A stretch of 64,000 bases of DNA from Marinibacterium anthonyi (GCA_003217735.2 CP031585.1:3769501-3833500); one strand, 5' to 3'. Shown: positions 1 to 9,530, counted from the first letter of the stretch. Program-made: numbers and translations. Notes: generated from the sequence alone by a model not told the origin.

Positions 1-1
1 G

Positions 2-1057
2 GCCGACCAGGAGATGGGCGAAGAGGCCGAGATGCCCGAAGGCGAGGCGCCGCTGGACCCGCCCCCGCCGCCGCCGGTGTCGGACGCCGATCCGGACTAC
101 AAGGTCTACCTGTCGCAACACGACGAGGAAATCGCCGCCGAGGACCTGGCCGAACCCGCCGAACTGGAACGGCTGCGCGCCTACCTGGATCAGCAGCTGG
201 AACCGCTGAAGGGCGCCGTGTCGAGGCTGGCCAACAAGCTGCAGCGCCGTCTTCAGGCGCAGCAGAACCGCAGCTGGGAATTCGACCTCGAGGAAGGCAT
301 CCTGGATGCCGGCCGCCTGGCCCGTGTCGTCGCCAACCCGACCACGCCGCTGAGCTTCAAGGTCGAGAAGGACACCGAATTCCGCGACACCGTCGTGACG
401 CTGCTGCTGGACAATTCCGGGTCCATGCGCGGCCGCCCGATTTCCATTGCGGCGATCTGCGCCGACGTCCTGGCGCGCACGCTGGAACGCTGCAACGTCA
501 AGGTCGAGATCCTGGGCTTTACCACCCGCGCCTGGAAGGGCGGACAGGCGCGCGAGGCCTGGCTGAACGACGGCCGTCCGCAGCAGCCGGGCCGTCTGAA
601 CGACCTGCGCCACATCATCTACAAGGGCGCCGATGCGCCCTGGCGCCGGGCGCGGCCGAACCTGGGCCTGATGATGAAGGAAGGCCTGCTGAAGGAGAAC
701 ATCGACGGCGAGGCGCTGGAATGGGCGCACCGGCGGATGGTGGCGCGGCGCGAGCAGCGCAAGATCCTGATGGTGATCTCGGACGGGGCGCCGGTGGACG
801 ATTCGACCCTGTCGGTGAACCCGGCGAATTACCTGGAAAAACACCTGCGCGATGTGATCGCCATGGTGGAAAAGCGCAAGATGGTCGAACTGCTGGCCAT
901 CGGCATCGGTCACGACGTGACCCGCTATTACAACCGGGCCGTGACGATCACCGACGTCGAACAGCTGGCCGGCGCCATGACCGAACAGCTGGCCGCGCTT
1001 TTCGATTCCGATCCGCGGGCCCGGGCCCGGGTGATGGGGATCAGAAAGGCCAGCTGA
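2..1057 (+). CDS. cobT: Cobaltochelatase subunit CobT, C-terminal part (5' end outside window)
   Basis: CobT works with CobS as the AAA-type chaperone of aerobic cobaltochelatase, which inserts Co2+ into hydrogenobyrinate diamide during cobalamin synthesis in the cytoplasm. The visible 351 residues begin with an acidic, proline-rich linker and end in a von Willebrand factor A domain. The metal-site motif DNSGS lies near base 410, with [11 protein letters not shown] further on as the usual CobT VWA signature. The frame is open to the first base of the window, and family members are about 600 residues long, so roughly the N-terminal 40% is missing. It ends shortly before a dispersed hairpin repeat. 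Confidence 0.9.
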   Translation, partial: ADQEMGEEAEMPEGEAPLDPPPPPPVSDADPDYKVYLSQHDEEIAAEDLAEPAELERLRAYLDQQLEPLKGAVSRLANKLQRRLQAQQNRSWEFDLEEGILDAGRLARVVANPTTPLSFKVEKDTEFRDTVVTLLLDNSGSMRGRPISIAAICADVLARTLERCNVKVEILGFTTRAWKGGQAREAWLNDGRPQQPGRLNDLRHIIYKGADAPWRRARPNLGLMMKEGLLKENIDGEALEWAHRRMVARREQRKILMVISDGAPVDDSTLSVNPANYLEKHLRDVIAMVEKRKMVELLAIGIGHDVTRYYNRAVTITDVEQLAGAMTEQLAALFDSDPRARARVMGIRKAS

Positions 1058-1080
1058 GGCTGGCCTCGCCTCCGGCGGGA

Positions 1081-1140
1081 GGTATTTGAGCCAAGAAGAA
1101 GACAGGGGCGCGCTCCTGCTTCTTTCTTTTCAAAAATACC
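1081..1140. repeat. Dispersed hairpin repeat, copy 1
   Basis: An imperfect inverted repeat: GGTATTT and CCAAGAAGAAG on the left, CTTCTTTCTTTT and AAAATACC on the right, with GCGCTCCTG near the centre. A second copy with the same arm and centre sequences is at 23437-23499. Both lie just after a stop codon, so they may serve as bidirectional transcript ends. From memory this hairpin type is common between genes in Rhodobacterales. Confidence 0.7.
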
Positions 1141-1286
1141 CGGCGGGCCGATCCCGACGGGCACGCCAACTCAGAAAAAGGCGCCTGGAACACCATGCGC
1201 CGCTTGTTGTCGCGCCGGCCCCATCGGGGTTGCGCAAATGCCGCATATCGGGTGGGATCGCCCGGTCAAGATCCGGAGACCCATCG

Positions 1287-3077
1287 ATGTTTCAGACCTT
1301 CGAGGTGACAGCCCGCCCCGAACAGGGCCCTCCGCGCCTGGCCGCCCTGCGCGGCGAAATCGCGGCTGCGGGGCTGGATGGATTCCTGGTGCCGCGGGCG
1401 GATGCGCACCAGGGGGAATACGTGGCCGCGCGCGATGCGCGGCTGTCCTGGCTGACCGGGTTCACCGGATCCGCCGGGTTCTGCGTGGCGCTGATGGATA
1501 TCGCCGGGGTCTTTATCGACGGGCGGTACCGGACGCAGGTGAAATCCCAGGTGGCGGATGTCTATACACCGGTCCCCTGGCCCGAAATCCGCATGGCCGA
1601 CTGGCTGATGGACCAGCTGCCGCAGGGCGGCCGGGTGGGGTTCGACCCCTGGTTGCACGCGGTGGCGCAGCTGCGCGAGGCGCGGGCGGCGTTAAAGGGA
1701 TCGGGCGTCGAGCTGGTGGCGCACGAGAACCTGGTCGACCGGATCTGGGAAGATCAGCCGGCGCCGCCGATGGAACCGGCGCGCGCGCACCCGCTGGAAT
1801 TCGCAGGCGAATCGGCGCTGGACAAGCGCACCCGGCTGGCAGGCGAGCTGGAGACAGCCGGGCATCGCGGGGTGGTCATCACCCTGCCGGATTCCATCAT
1901 GTGGCTGCTGAACATCCGCGGCTCGGATATCGAACGCAACCCGGTCGCCCAGTGTTTCGCGGTGCTTTACGACGACGGCGCGGTCGACCTGTTCATCGCG
2001 CCCACCAAGGTGGCCGACCTGGCCGATCACCTGGGCACCGATGTCATGATCTGGCCGACGGAACGGCTGCTGGACGCGCTCGAGGCGCTGGAGGGGCCGA
2101 TCCGCTACGATCCGGCCTCGGCGCCGCAGGCGGTGGCCGATGCGCTGGGGGACAACGGGGTCGAGGGCACGGATCCCTGCCTGCTGCCCAAGGCCTGCAA
2201 GACCGCCGCCGAGATCGCCGGCAGCGCCGCCGCGCATCTGCGCGACGGCGCGGCGATGGTGGAATGCCTGGCCTGGCTGGACGCCCAGGCGCCGGGCAGC
2301 GTGACCGAGATCGACGTGGTGACGAAGCTTGAGGCCTGCCGGCGCCAGGACAACGCCCTGCGCGACATCTCGTTCGAGACGATTTCCGGCACCGGACCGA
2401 ACGGCGCCATCATCCATTACCGGGTGAGCGAGGAAAGCGACGCGACGCTGGAGCAGGGTCACCTGCTGGTTCTGGACAGCGGCGGGCAGTACCTGGACGG
2501 CACCACCGACATCACCCGCACCATCGCCGTGGGCGAAGTGGGGATGGAGGAGAAAGCCTGTTTCACCCGGGTCCTGAAGGGCATGATCGCCATCAGCCGC
2601 CTGCGCTGGCCGCGCGGGCTGGCGGGGCGCGACATAGAGGCCATCGGGCGCATGCCGCTGTGGCTGGCAGGGCAGGATTTCAACCACGGCCTGGGCCACG
2701 GCGTCGGCGCGTACCTGAGCGTGCACGAAGGCCCGCAGCGGCTGAGCCGGGCGTCGGACGTGGCCTTGCGTCCGGGGATGATCCTGTCGAACGAGCCCGG
2801 CTATTACCGCGAGGGCGCCTTTGGCATCCGGATCGAGAACCTGCTGGTGGTGCAGGAGGCCGAGGCGCTGGAGACGTCGGATGCGGAGCGGGTCATGTAC
2901 GACTGGCGCACGCTGACCTTCGTGCCGATCGACCGGCGCTGCATTGTCGCCGACATGCTGACGGTCGAGGAACGGGACTGGCTGAACGCCTATCATGGCG
3001 AAGTTCTGGCCAAGCTGGCGGACCGGGTGGGCGACGTCGCCCGCGCCTGGCTGGACCAGGCCTGCGCACCGCTTTGA
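1287..3077 (+). CDS. Xaa-Pro aminopeptidase, M24B family
   Basis: A 596-residue cytoplasmic metallopeptidase predicted to remove the N-terminal residue before proline. Two creatinase-like N-terminal domains are followed by the pita-bread catalytic domain. The dinuclear metal ligands are visible in order: Asp in LVLDSGG, Asp in GTTDITRT, His in GLGHGVG, Glu in LSNEPGYY and Glu in RIENLLV. The length fits the long eukaryotic-type aminopeptidase P with a C-terminal extension. The ATG at 1287 follows a GGAG 9 bases upstream; the frame stays open further upstream, but that part overlaps the hairpin repeat and looks non-coding. Confidence 0.9.
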   Translation: MFQTFEVTARPEQGPPRLAALRGEIAAAGLDGFLVPRADAHQGEYVAARDARLSWLTGFTGSAGFCVALMDIAGVFIDGRYRTQVKSQVADVYTPVPWPEIRMADWLMDQLPQGGRVGFDPWLHAVAQLREARAALKGSGVELVAHENLVDRIWEDQPAPPMEPARAHPLEFAGESALDKRTRLAGELETAGHRGVVITLPDSIMWLLNIRGSDIERNPVAQCFAVLYDDGAVDLFIAPTKVADLADHLGTDVMIWPTERLLDALEALEGPIRYDPASAPQAVADALGDNGVEGTDPCLLPKACKTAAEIAGSAAAHLRDGAAMVECLAWLDAQAPGSVTEIDVVTKLEACRRQDNALRDISFETISGTGPNGAIIHYRVSEESDATLEQGHLLVLDSGGQYLDGTTDITRTIAVGEVGMEEKACFTRVLKGMIAISRLRWPRGLAGRDIEAIGRMPLWLAGQDFNHGLGHGVGAYLSVHEGPQRLSRASDVALRPGMILSNEPGYYREGAFGIRIENLLVVQEAEALETSDAERVMYDWRTLTFVPIDRRCIVADMLTVEERDWLNAYHGEVLAKLADRVGDVARAWLDQACAPL

Positions 3078-3085
3078 TCTGTCAC

Positions 3086-3107
3086 GCCCGCGTTACATGG
3101 CGCGGGC
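3086..3107. terminator. Hairpin after the aminopeptidase gene
   Basis: A perfect 7-bp stem (GCCCGCG / CGCGGGC) with an 8-base loop lies directly after the aminopeptidase stop and before the DUF427 ribosome binding site. There is no T tract, so it could be a weak terminator or a processing/stability hairpin. Confidence 0.35.
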
Positions 3108-3139
3108 ACATCACATAACAAAAAAGGGAAGGACGGGAC

Positions 3140-3484
3140 ATGGCTGATCATATCCGAATTCGCAAGGCCGAGGGTGTCTGGACGGTGCGCTCTGGCGGGG
3201 CGGTTCTGGCGGAAAGCAGCAATGCGCTGGAACTGAGCGAGGGCGATTACGCGCCCGTCATCTACTTTCCGCGCGGCGATATCGCGATGGCGTTCCTGGA
3301 GCGGACCGACCACGTCACCCATTGCCCCTACAAGGGCGATGCCAATTACTATTCGATCATCAACCGGTCCTCGGTCATCGAGAACGGCGCCTGGACCTAT
3401 GAAACCCCGCTGGACGGCGTGGCCCAGATCAAGGATTGCCTGGCCTTCTACGCGACCGGCGACCTGACGGTGGAACGGATCTGA
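3140..3484 (+). CDS. DUF427 domain protein
   Basis: A 114-residue cytoplasmic protein covering one whole DUF427 domain. Family features visible are IRIRKAEGVWTVRSGGAVLAES at the start, the VIYFPRGDI strand, and the THCPYKGDANYYS segment with conserved Cys-Pro-Tyr-Lys-Gly. The biochemical role of the family is not established. A good AAGGA ribosome binding site precedes ATG 3140. It converges with the ClC gene, and a shared hairpin lies in the 52-base gap. Confidence 0.85.
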   Translation: MADHIRIRKAEGVWTVRSGGAVLAESSNALELSEGDYAPVIYFPRGDIAMAFLERTDHVTHCPYKGDANYYSIINRSSVIENGAWTYETPLDGVAQIKDCLAFYATGDLTVERI

Positions 3485-3504
3485 AACGGATCTGATGGGG
3501 GCCC

Positions 3505-3527
3505 GATTTTCCGAGACCCGGAAAATC
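3505..3527. terminator. Bidirectional hairpin between convergent genes
   Basis: A perfect 8-bp stem (GATTTTCC / GGAAAATC) with a 7-base loop, flanked by G and C runs that can extend it. It lies between the convergent DUF427 and ClC genes and can work on either strand, because the T-rich and A-rich arms supply a U-run in both directions. Confidence 0.5.
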
Positions 3528-3536
3528 CCCCACCCC

Positions 3537-5228
3537 TCAGGAATGCTCTTCTGCCGCCGTGGCCGCCAATGCGCGGTTGTAGGCCTTGAGCGCATCGACG
3601 TGAAAGAGCGCCCCGCGCAGTTCCGGGGCGTTCTTGTCGCCGGTCAGGGACACCACCGGCAGGAACGGCATCCCGGCCCTGTCAAAGGCCGGCATCGCGG
3701 CTTCCAGTGTCGCGTTGACATCGACATAGATCCCCTCGCCGATCATCTCCCAGCATGTCTGCGGATCCGCCGTTCGCGGATCGTCCGGGGTGCGCATCAC
3801 CGCGCCGGCCTTGAACATCGCCAGCAGGTAGGCCTGCGGCCCCGCCGCCAGGTGGATGCCCCGCCGTTCGATCATGGTCAGGAAGAACGACCGGTCCACC
3901 AGCCGCGAGGCCAGCGCCGTGGACATCGACACCGACACCATCACCGCCAGCCCGATCTGCCAGTCCCCGGTCAGTTCGAACACGATGAGCGTGGTCGAGA
4001 TCGGCGCGCCCAGCACCGCCGCCGTCACCGCGCCCATGCCGGCAAAGGCGTACAGCGCCGGCGTCCCCGACACGTCCGGCATCACCCCGGTCGCGATCAG
4101 CCCGAAGGCCAGCCCCGAGATCGCGCCGACCATCAGCGAGGGCGAGAACATGCCCCCGCCCATGCGGCCCGCGATGGTGATCGCCACGGCGATCACCTTG
4201 ACGATGACGAAGACGATGGCCGTGGTCACGGCCAGGTCGCCGGACAATGCACGCAGCGTGGTTTCGTAGCCCACGCCGATGATATGCGGGAAGGGGATCG
4301 CGATCAGCCCGAGCAGAAGCCCCGCGATCCCCGGCCGCACCCAGCGCGGCATGCCGAGTTTGCGTTGAACATGGTTGCCGATGTCGTCGGCAAGGAAGAT
4401 GGACCGCATCAGTGCCACGGCGATCAGCCCCGACACCAGACCCAGGATCAGGAAGGCCGGCAATTCGACGTAAAACTGCAACTCTCCCGGCGTGGTCTGC
4501 AGGACGAATTCCGTCAGCCCGCCGAAATTCACCCGGTTGATCACCGTGCCCGCGACCGACGCGATGACGATCGGCGCAAAGGCATGGACGGCGAAGTGCC
4601 TCAGCACGACTTCCAGCGCGAACAGCGCGCCGGCGATCGGCGCGTTGAAGCTGGCGGACACGGCCGCCGCCACCGCACAGCCCAGCAGGTCGCGCCCGGT
4701 GATCCCGTCGGCGTTGATCCGGCCCGACACCCAGGACGCCATCACGCCCGCCAGGTGCACCACCGGCCCTTCCCGCCCCGACGAGCCCCCCGAGGACAAC
4801 GTGATCAGGCTGGCCAGCGCCGAGGCGAAGCCGGCCTTGGTTTCCACCCGCCCCTCGTGCAGGGCCGCGCCTTCGATCACGTCCGCCACCGACCGCAGCC
4901 GGCCATCCGGTGTCAGCCAGTGCAAGACGCCCCCCACCACCAGCCCGCCGCAGACCGGGATGATCACCAGAACCCACCACGGCATCATCGCCGCATGGCT
5001 GTGGATCATCGCCGGGTCGTCGGTCTGGTACAGAAAGCCCTGCAGCGCAAAGATCCCCTTGCGGAACAGCAGCGCGGCAAAACCCGCCGCCACCCCGATC
5101 GCCAGCGCGATGAACCAGAACTGGATCTGGCTTGGCCCGCGGTGCAGCAGCACGCGCCAGCCGTTTCGGGCCGTCGAGACGGCAAGATCGAATTGCTGGG
5201 CAAGAATGGAGCGCGTCGGGGCGGCCAT
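3537..5228 (-). CDS. ClC-family chloride channel/transporter with degenerate CBS region
   Basis: A 563-residue inner-membrane protein with the ClC fold (residues ~35-440) and a soluble C-terminal part of about 110 residues that probably represents a degenerate CBS pair. The selectivity-filter motif SSGREGPVV carries the external gating glutamate at about residue 153. FNAPIAGALFALEVV and the helix-N motif GAPISTTLIVFELTGDW are also clear. At the site equivalent to the internal proton glutamate of E. coli ClC-ec1 (second Glu of FIIEE) the sequence reads ALEV, so valine replaces it. This is the pattern of ClC channels, so passive chloride flow is as likely as H+/Cl- exchange. It starts divergently from the Popeye-like gene. 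Confidence 0.9.
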   Translation of the reverse strand: MAAPTRSILAQQFDLAVSTARNGWRVLLHRGPSQIQFWFIALAIGVAAGFAALLFRKGIFALQGFLYQTDDPAMIHSHAAMMPWWVLVIIPVCGGLVVGGVLHWLTPDGRLRSVADVIEGAALHEGRVETKAGFASALASLITLSSGGSSGREGPVVHLAGVMASWVSGRINADGITGRDLLGCAVAAAVSASFNAPIAGALFALEVVLRHFAVHAFAPIVIASVAGTVINRVNFGGLTEFVLQTTPGELQFYVELPAFLILGLVSGLIAVALMRSIFLADDIGNHVQRKLGMPRWVRPGIAGLLLGLIAIPFPHIIGVGYETTLRALSGDLAVTTAIVFVIVKVIAVAITIAGRMGGGMFSPSLMVGAISGLAFGLIATGVMPDVSGTPALYAFAGMGAVTAAVLGAPISTTLIVFELTGDWQIGLAVMVSVSMSTALASRLVDRSFFLTMIERRGIHLAAGPQAYLLAMFKAGAVMRTPDDPRTADPQTCWEMIGEGIYVDVNATLEAAMPAFDRAGMPFLPVVSLTGDKNAPELRGALFHVDALKAYNRALAATAAEEHS

Positions 5229-5495
5229 CGGGTCTTCCGGGTGGGGTCTGTCCCTGTCTAGGCCAGCGCCTGCCCGGGTAAAAGGCCCTGCGAATGCTCA
5301 AATCCGGACCGTGTCATCCGGGTGTCGCACCGATCCCGGCGGCCAGGCGGTCAAGGCACATGGACAATTGCGCCCGTCCCGGCCAAAGATCCGCGCCATT
5401 GGCCGGACCACCCCGCAAGCGGACGACTTCGGCCGGTCGCCGGCGCATTTCGCCGGGGGTGACGGGCGCGGACGCTGTCCGGACCCACAGTCGCG

Positions 5496-6242
5496 ATGAC
5501 ATTCTGGACGACATTCGGAGAGACGATTTTGACAAGCGTATACACATCCGGGATCGAGGTCCTTTTGTTCATCGGCCTCGCCCTGAAAGTATCGGGGTTC
5601 CTGGTGCGCGACGAAATGATCCTGCGGGCGCTGGTGACCGGCGGCATGGTCTTCGACATCGCCTTTTACGGGCTGCGCGCCGATCCGATCGTGCTGTCGA
5701 TCTTCACCAACACGGTCATGGCCTCGATCAACTTCGCGCTGATCGTGCTGATCGTCTTCGAACGCACCACCCTGTCGATGACGCCCGAGGCGCGGCGGCT
5801 GTTCCGGCATTTCCCGTCGCTCACGCCCGGGCATTTCCGGTTCATCTATCGCCATGTCGAATGGCGCCAGACCACGCAGGCCGAAACCGTTCTGCGGACC
5901 GGGACCGAGGTGACAGAGCTGTATTGCGTGATGGGCGAAACCTACACGATCAGCAAATGCGGCGCGGCATTCGCGGCGCGCGGCCCGGCCTTCGTGGGGG
6001 AAATCGCGCTGCTGACGGACCGCGCGTCCAGCGCCACGGTCGAACTGCCGCCCGGCACGCGCTATGCCGCGATCCCCTTCGCGCCGCTCAGGAAACGGAT
6101 GAAACGGTCGCGCGCCTTCCACAATTCGATGGTCGCCGTCTTTTCCGAGGACCTGGCCGCCAAGGTCGCCAATTCCGTGCCCATGGCCAGCATCGACCAG
6201 GTCGCCGCCTACCAGGATCTGTGCGCCAAAGCGGGCCGGTGA
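5496..6242 (+). CDS. Popeye-like membrane protein with cyclic-nucleotide-binding-like domain
   Basis: A 248-residue protein with three predicted membrane helices in residues ~10-90, followed by a soluble domain with a cNMP-binding-like cassette (FVGEIALLTDRASSATVEL). The arrangement resembles bacterial Popeye (POPDC) proteins; this family call is inference from layout and motif. No ribosome binding site precedes ATG 5496, but GGAGAG lies 6 bases before an in-frame TTG at 5529, so translation may start there. It ends 6 bases from the convergent downstream gene. Confidence 0.6.
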   Translation: MTFWTTFGETILTSVYTSGIEVLLFIGLALKVSGFLVRDEMILRALVTGGMVFDIAFYGLRADPIVLSIFTNTVMASINFALIVLIVFERTTLSMTPEARRLFRHFPSLTPGHFRFIYRHVEWRQTTQAETVLRTGTEVTELYCVMGETYTISKCGAAFAARGPAFVGEIALLTDRASSATVELPPGTRYAAIPFAPLRKRMKRSRAFHNSMVAVFSEDLAAKVANSVPMASIDQVAAYQDLCAKAGR

Positions 6243-6248
6243 ACCCGC

Positions 6249-6731
6249 TCAGCCCTGCCGCCGCACCCGGCCTGCCCAGATCTGGGTGGCGACCATCAGA
6301 ACGACCCAGACCGCGATCATGAAGGGCCGCCCTGCCATCGCCAACGGGATCAGCACCAGGCCGAATCCGATGGAAATCACCTCGGTCAGGGTCAGCCCGT
6401 CGGCGGCCAGGTCGGGCAACAGGCCGATGGCGCTGCCGACCAGACCGCCGATGAGCGAGGCCAGGACCGCGCCCAGCAGGGCCAGCACCCAGCCCGGGAT
6501 CGACATCCGCCCGAACATCCCGGCAAAGATCGCGCCCGAGACCAATCCGCCCAAGGCCATGGCGACGATATAACGGATGATCAGCCCCTGCGAGACCTGG
6601 TCGGCCTGTGTTTCCGTGACACGGGCCATGTCGTCGGTCAGGAACCCGTAAAAGAAGGCGGCCCCGGTGACGGCCATCATCCCCATGACGACCAGACGGG
6701 CCCTGACCTTGGCCTTGCGTGATTGCGACAT
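6249..6731 (-). CDS. Small integral membrane protein, function unknown
   Basis: A 160-residue protein with a basic N terminus (SRKAKVRARL) and four predicted hydrophobic helices, several glycine-rich (ALGGLVSGAIFAGMFG, GLVGSAIGLLP). No family is recognised. It converges with the Popeye-like gene and is read toward it, with recN further upstream on the same strand. Confidence 0.65.
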   Translation of the reverse strand: MSQSRKAKVRARLVVMGMMAVTGAAFFYGFLTDDMARVTETQADQVSQGLIIRYIVAMALGGLVSGAIFAGMFGRMSIPGWVLALLGAVLASLIGGLVGSAIGLLPDLAADGLTLTEVISIGFGLVLIPLAMAGRPFMIAVWVVLMVATQIWAGRVRRQG

Positions 6732-6825
6732 GAGCAGACTACCTTTTACCCCCGCGTTCGGCGGCGATGATGGCAGCGGATCGCGGGTCCGTCGAGAGGC
6801 GGGAAAAAGTTGCGGCCAAAGGGCG

Positions 6826-8478
6826 TCAGGGCTGCAACAGGGCGCGGGCGGCGGCGCGGGCTTCGTCGGTGATGGTGTCGCCGGCCAGCATGCGTGCGAT
6901 TTCGTCCACCCGGTCGCGTTCGGCCAGCGCCGCCACGGTCGACAGCGTCGCGCCGTTGCGCACGTCCTTGGACACGCGCCAGTGGTGCCCGCCCCGCGCC
7001 GCGACCTGCGGCGAATGGGTGACGACCAGCACCTGCCCCTCGTGCGCCAGCGATTCGAGCCTGCGGCCCACCGCGTCCGCCGTGGCGCCGCCGACCCCGC
7101 GGTCGATTTCGTCGAAGATCATCGTCAGCCCCGGCGCATCGCCCGCAAGGCAGACCTTGAGCGCCAGAAGGAACCGGCTGAGTTCGCCGCCCGACGCGAT
7201 CTTGTTGATCGGCCCCGAAGGCGCGCCCGGGTTCGTTGCCACGGTAAAGGCCACCGCATCCCGCCCGTCCGGGCCCGGCGCATCCTCGCGCACTTCGGTG
7301 ACGAAGACCGCGCGATCCAGCTTCAGCGGCGCCAGTTCGGCGGTGACCTCGCTGTCCAGCCGCATGGCCGAAGCCAGCCGGGCATCGGTCAGCGCCTGGG
7401 CGGCCAGGTCGTAATCGGCCTCGGCCTCGGCCAGCGCCTTGCGGCGGTCCTTCAGGTCGGCCTCGCCCCCGTCCAGCGCCGCCAGGCGGTCGCGCAGGTC
7501 GCTGGCGAAATCGCCCAGATCGTCCGGCACCAACCCGTGCTTGCGCGACAGGCGGCGGATCTCGAACAGTCGTTCTTCGACCCGCTCAAGTTCGTGGGGG
7601 TCGAAGTCCAGCGCGTCGAGCGCGGTTTCGATCCCCGACAGCGCCTCGCCCAGTTCGATCAGGGCGCGGCCCAGGGCGGCCACCGGCGCATCCATCGTGT
7701 CGCCGCCAGCCTGGTCCGCCGCGCCTTCCAGCCAGCGCAGCGCGTCGCCCGCCGCGCCTTCGGCCCCGTCGCGGCCCACCGCCTGGTGGGCACGCATCAC
7801 GTCGGCGCGGATCCGTTCGGCCCCCTGCATCAGGCGGCGGCGGCTGTCCAGCTCGCCGTCCTCGCCCGGTTGCGGGTCCAGCTTGTCCAGCTCGGCCACG
7901 GAGTGGCGCAGGAAATCCTCCTCGGCGCGGACCTCCTCCAGCGCCTTCACCGCCGCGTCCAATGCGGCGGCGGCGGTGCGCCGCTTGGCCCAGGCCGCGC
8001 GGGTGGCGGCGCGCAGGTCGTCATGACCGCCAAAGGCATCCAGCAGCGCCCTGTGCCCGCGCGGGTTCAGCAGGCCCCGGTCGTCATGTTGTCCGTGCAG
8101 TTCCACCAGCGTGTCCGACAATTGCCGCAGCACGTCGCCGGACGCACGGCGGTCATTGATCCAGGCGGTCTTGCGCCCGTCGGCGCGGTTCACCCGGCGC
8201 AGGATCAGTTCGTCATCCGCCGGCAGCCCGGCTTCTTCCAGCACCGCGTGGGCGGGATGGCCCGCCGGCAGGTCGAAGACGGCGGTCACCTCGCCCTGCG
8301 CCGCGCCGTCGCGGACCAGCTCGGCCCGGCCGCGCCAGCCCAGGACGAACCCCAGGGCGTCAAGAAGGATGGATTTGCCTGCCCCGGTCTCGCCGGTCAG
8401 AACGTTCAAACCCGGCTGGAACGCAAGTTCCAGCCGGTCGATGATCAGAATGTCGCGAATATCAAGCGAGCGCAGCAT
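6826..8478 (-). CDS. recN: DNA repair protein RecN
   Basis: RecN is an SMC-like ATPase that acts on double-strand breaks during recombinational repair. The 550-residue protein has an N-terminal Walker A (GETGAGKSILLDALG), a long central coiled-coil region, the ABC signature SGGELSRFLLALK and Walker B in MIFDEIDRGVGG. It starts MLRSLDIRDILIIDRL, the typical RecN opening. It follows bamD with only a palindromic 40-base gap. No GTTC-N7-GTTC LexA box was seen just upstream of its start. Confidence 0.95.
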   Translation of the reverse strand: MLRSLDIRDILIIDRLELAFQPGLNVLTGETGAGKSILLDALGFVLGWRGRAELVRDGAAQGEVTAVFDLPAGHPAHAVLEEAGLPADDELILRRVNRADGRKTAWINDRRASGDVLRQLSDTLVELHGQHDDRGLLNPRGHRALLDAFGGHDDLRAATRAAWAKRRTAAAALDAAVKALEEVRAEEDFLRHSVAELDKLDPQPGEDGELDSRRRLMQGAERIRADVMRAHQAVGRDGAEGAAGDALRWLEGAADQAGGDTMDAPVAALGRALIELGEALSGIETALDALDFDPHELERVEERLFEIRRLSRKHGLVPDDLGDFASDLRDRLAALDGGEADLKDRRKALAEAEADYDLAAQALTDARLASAMRLDSEVTAELAPLKLDRAVFVTEVREDAPGPDGRDAVAFTVATNPGAPSGPINKIASGGELSRFLLALKVCLAGDAPGLTMIFDEIDRGVGGATADAVGRRLESLAHEGQVLVVTHSPQVAARGGHHWRVSKDVRNGATLSTVAALAERDRVDEIARMLAGDTITDEARAAARALLQP

Positions 8479-8493
8479 CGGATCCCACCGTAG

Positions 8494-8512
8494 GGCGGGG
8501 TGTCACCCCGCC
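8494..8512. repeat. Palindromic hairpin between bamD and recN
   Basis: A perfect 9-bp stem (GGCGGGGTG / CACCCCGCC) around a single T, preceded by GTAG. It fills most of the gap between bamD (stop at 8518) and recN (start at 8478). The form resembles short GTAGGG-type intergenic palindromes found in many bacteria. It could lower recN expression relative to bamD. Confidence 0.5.
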
Positions 8513-8517
8513 GCTCG

Positions 8518-9378
8518 TTACAGCCACTCACCCTTGATCGATTGTCGATAGATCTGGCTCAGCCAGTTGTTGCCGCGATCCTTCAGCTCAAGCCCCTTGC
8601 TTGTCAGCAGCTTGTAGCTGTCCTCGTACCACTGGGTGGAGCGGTAGTTGTAACCAAGGATCGCGCCGGCCGTCTGCGCCTCGTCCACCAGACCCAGCGA
8701 AAGATAGGCCTCGACCAGGCGGTGCAGCGCTTCGGGTGTATGGGTCGTCGTCTGGAAATCCTCGACCACCACGCGGAAGCGGTTGATCGCGGCGGTATAG
8801 TTCTTGCGGCGCAGGTAGTAGCGGCCGATCTCCATCTCCTTGCCGGCAAGATGGTCGAAGGCCAGGTCGAATTTCAGGATCGCCGAGGTGGCGTATTCGC
8901 TGTCCGGATAGCGTTCGATCACCGTCCGAAGCGCCTGCAGCGCCTGGAAGGTCAGGCCCTGGTCGCGCCCGATCTCGTCGATCTGGTCGTAATAGGACAG
9001 CGCCAGCAGGTACTGGGCATAGGCCGCGTCCTCGTCCGCCGGATAGAAATCGATGTAACGCTGCGCAGAGGCGCGCGAATTCTCGTAGTCCTTGTCCTCG
9101 TGGTAGGAATAGGCCTGCATGATCAGGGCCCGGCGCGCCCAGTCGGAATAGGGATAAAGCCGTTCGATTTCCGAGAAGTAGAAGGCCGCGTCGTCGGGCC
9201 GGCGCTCACTGAGTTCGTATTCGCCCCGCTCGTAGATCTGGTCGGCGGTATAGCCGTCCAGGTCTTCCCCGGTATGCGAATTGTTGCCACCGAAAAGTCC
9301 GCCGTCGCCGCATCCGGCCAGCGAAAGTGCCAGCACCAATACAGCCGCCTTACGGAACGCTGACCTGCCGCCTGTCAT
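8518..9378 (-). CDS. bamD: Outer membrane assembly lipoprotein BamD
   Basis: BamD is the essential lipoprotein of the BAM complex that folds beta-barrel proteins into the outer membrane. The 286-residue protein has a lipoprotein signal ending LSLAGC (Cys about residue 22), followed by TPR repeats recognisable in ERGEYELSERRPDDAAFYF and RYPDSEYATSAILKFDLAFDHLAGKE. It lies directly downstream of lpxC and upstream of recN, the common alphaproteobacterial order. Confidence 0.93.
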   Translation of the reverse strand: MTGGRSAFRKAAVLVLALSLAGCGDGGLFGGNNSHTGEDLDGYTADQIYERGEYELSERRPDDAAFYFSEIERLYPYSDWARRALIMQAYSYHEDKDYENSRASAQRYIDFYPADEDAAYAQYLLALSYYDQIDEIGRDQGLTFQALQALRTVIERYPDSEYATSAILKFDLAFDHLAGKEMEIGRYYLRRKNYTAAINRFRVVVEDFQTTTHTPEALHRLVEAYLSLGLVDEAQTAGAILGYNYRSTQWYEDSYKLLTSKGLELKDRGNNWLSQIYRQSIKGEWL

Positions 9379-9499
9379 TCTCGCCTATCCTCACCGACTA
9401 GTCCGGGTATGCCCCCGATTTTCAGTGGGGTCTAGCACATTAAAATCCGGGGCAAAACGCCCAATCGTGCCCCAGGCAAACCATGGCGGCGCGGTAATT

Positions 9500-9523
9500 C
9501 TGCCGCCCCGTTCGGGACGGCAG
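9500..9523 (-). terminator. Hairpin after lpxC
   Basis: An 11-bp stem with one mismatch (CTGCCGCCCCG / CGGGACGGCAG) and a TT loop, 8 bases after the lpxC stop codon. Only AATT follows on the minus strand, so it is a weak or Rho-assisted terminator, or a barrier between lpxC and bamD. Confidence 0.4.
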
Positions 9524-9530
9524 GGTCGGG

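Noticed and set aside
8479-8517. LexA box upstream of recN
   Set aside because: The short gap holds only a GC palindrome; no GTTC-N7-GTTC was found.
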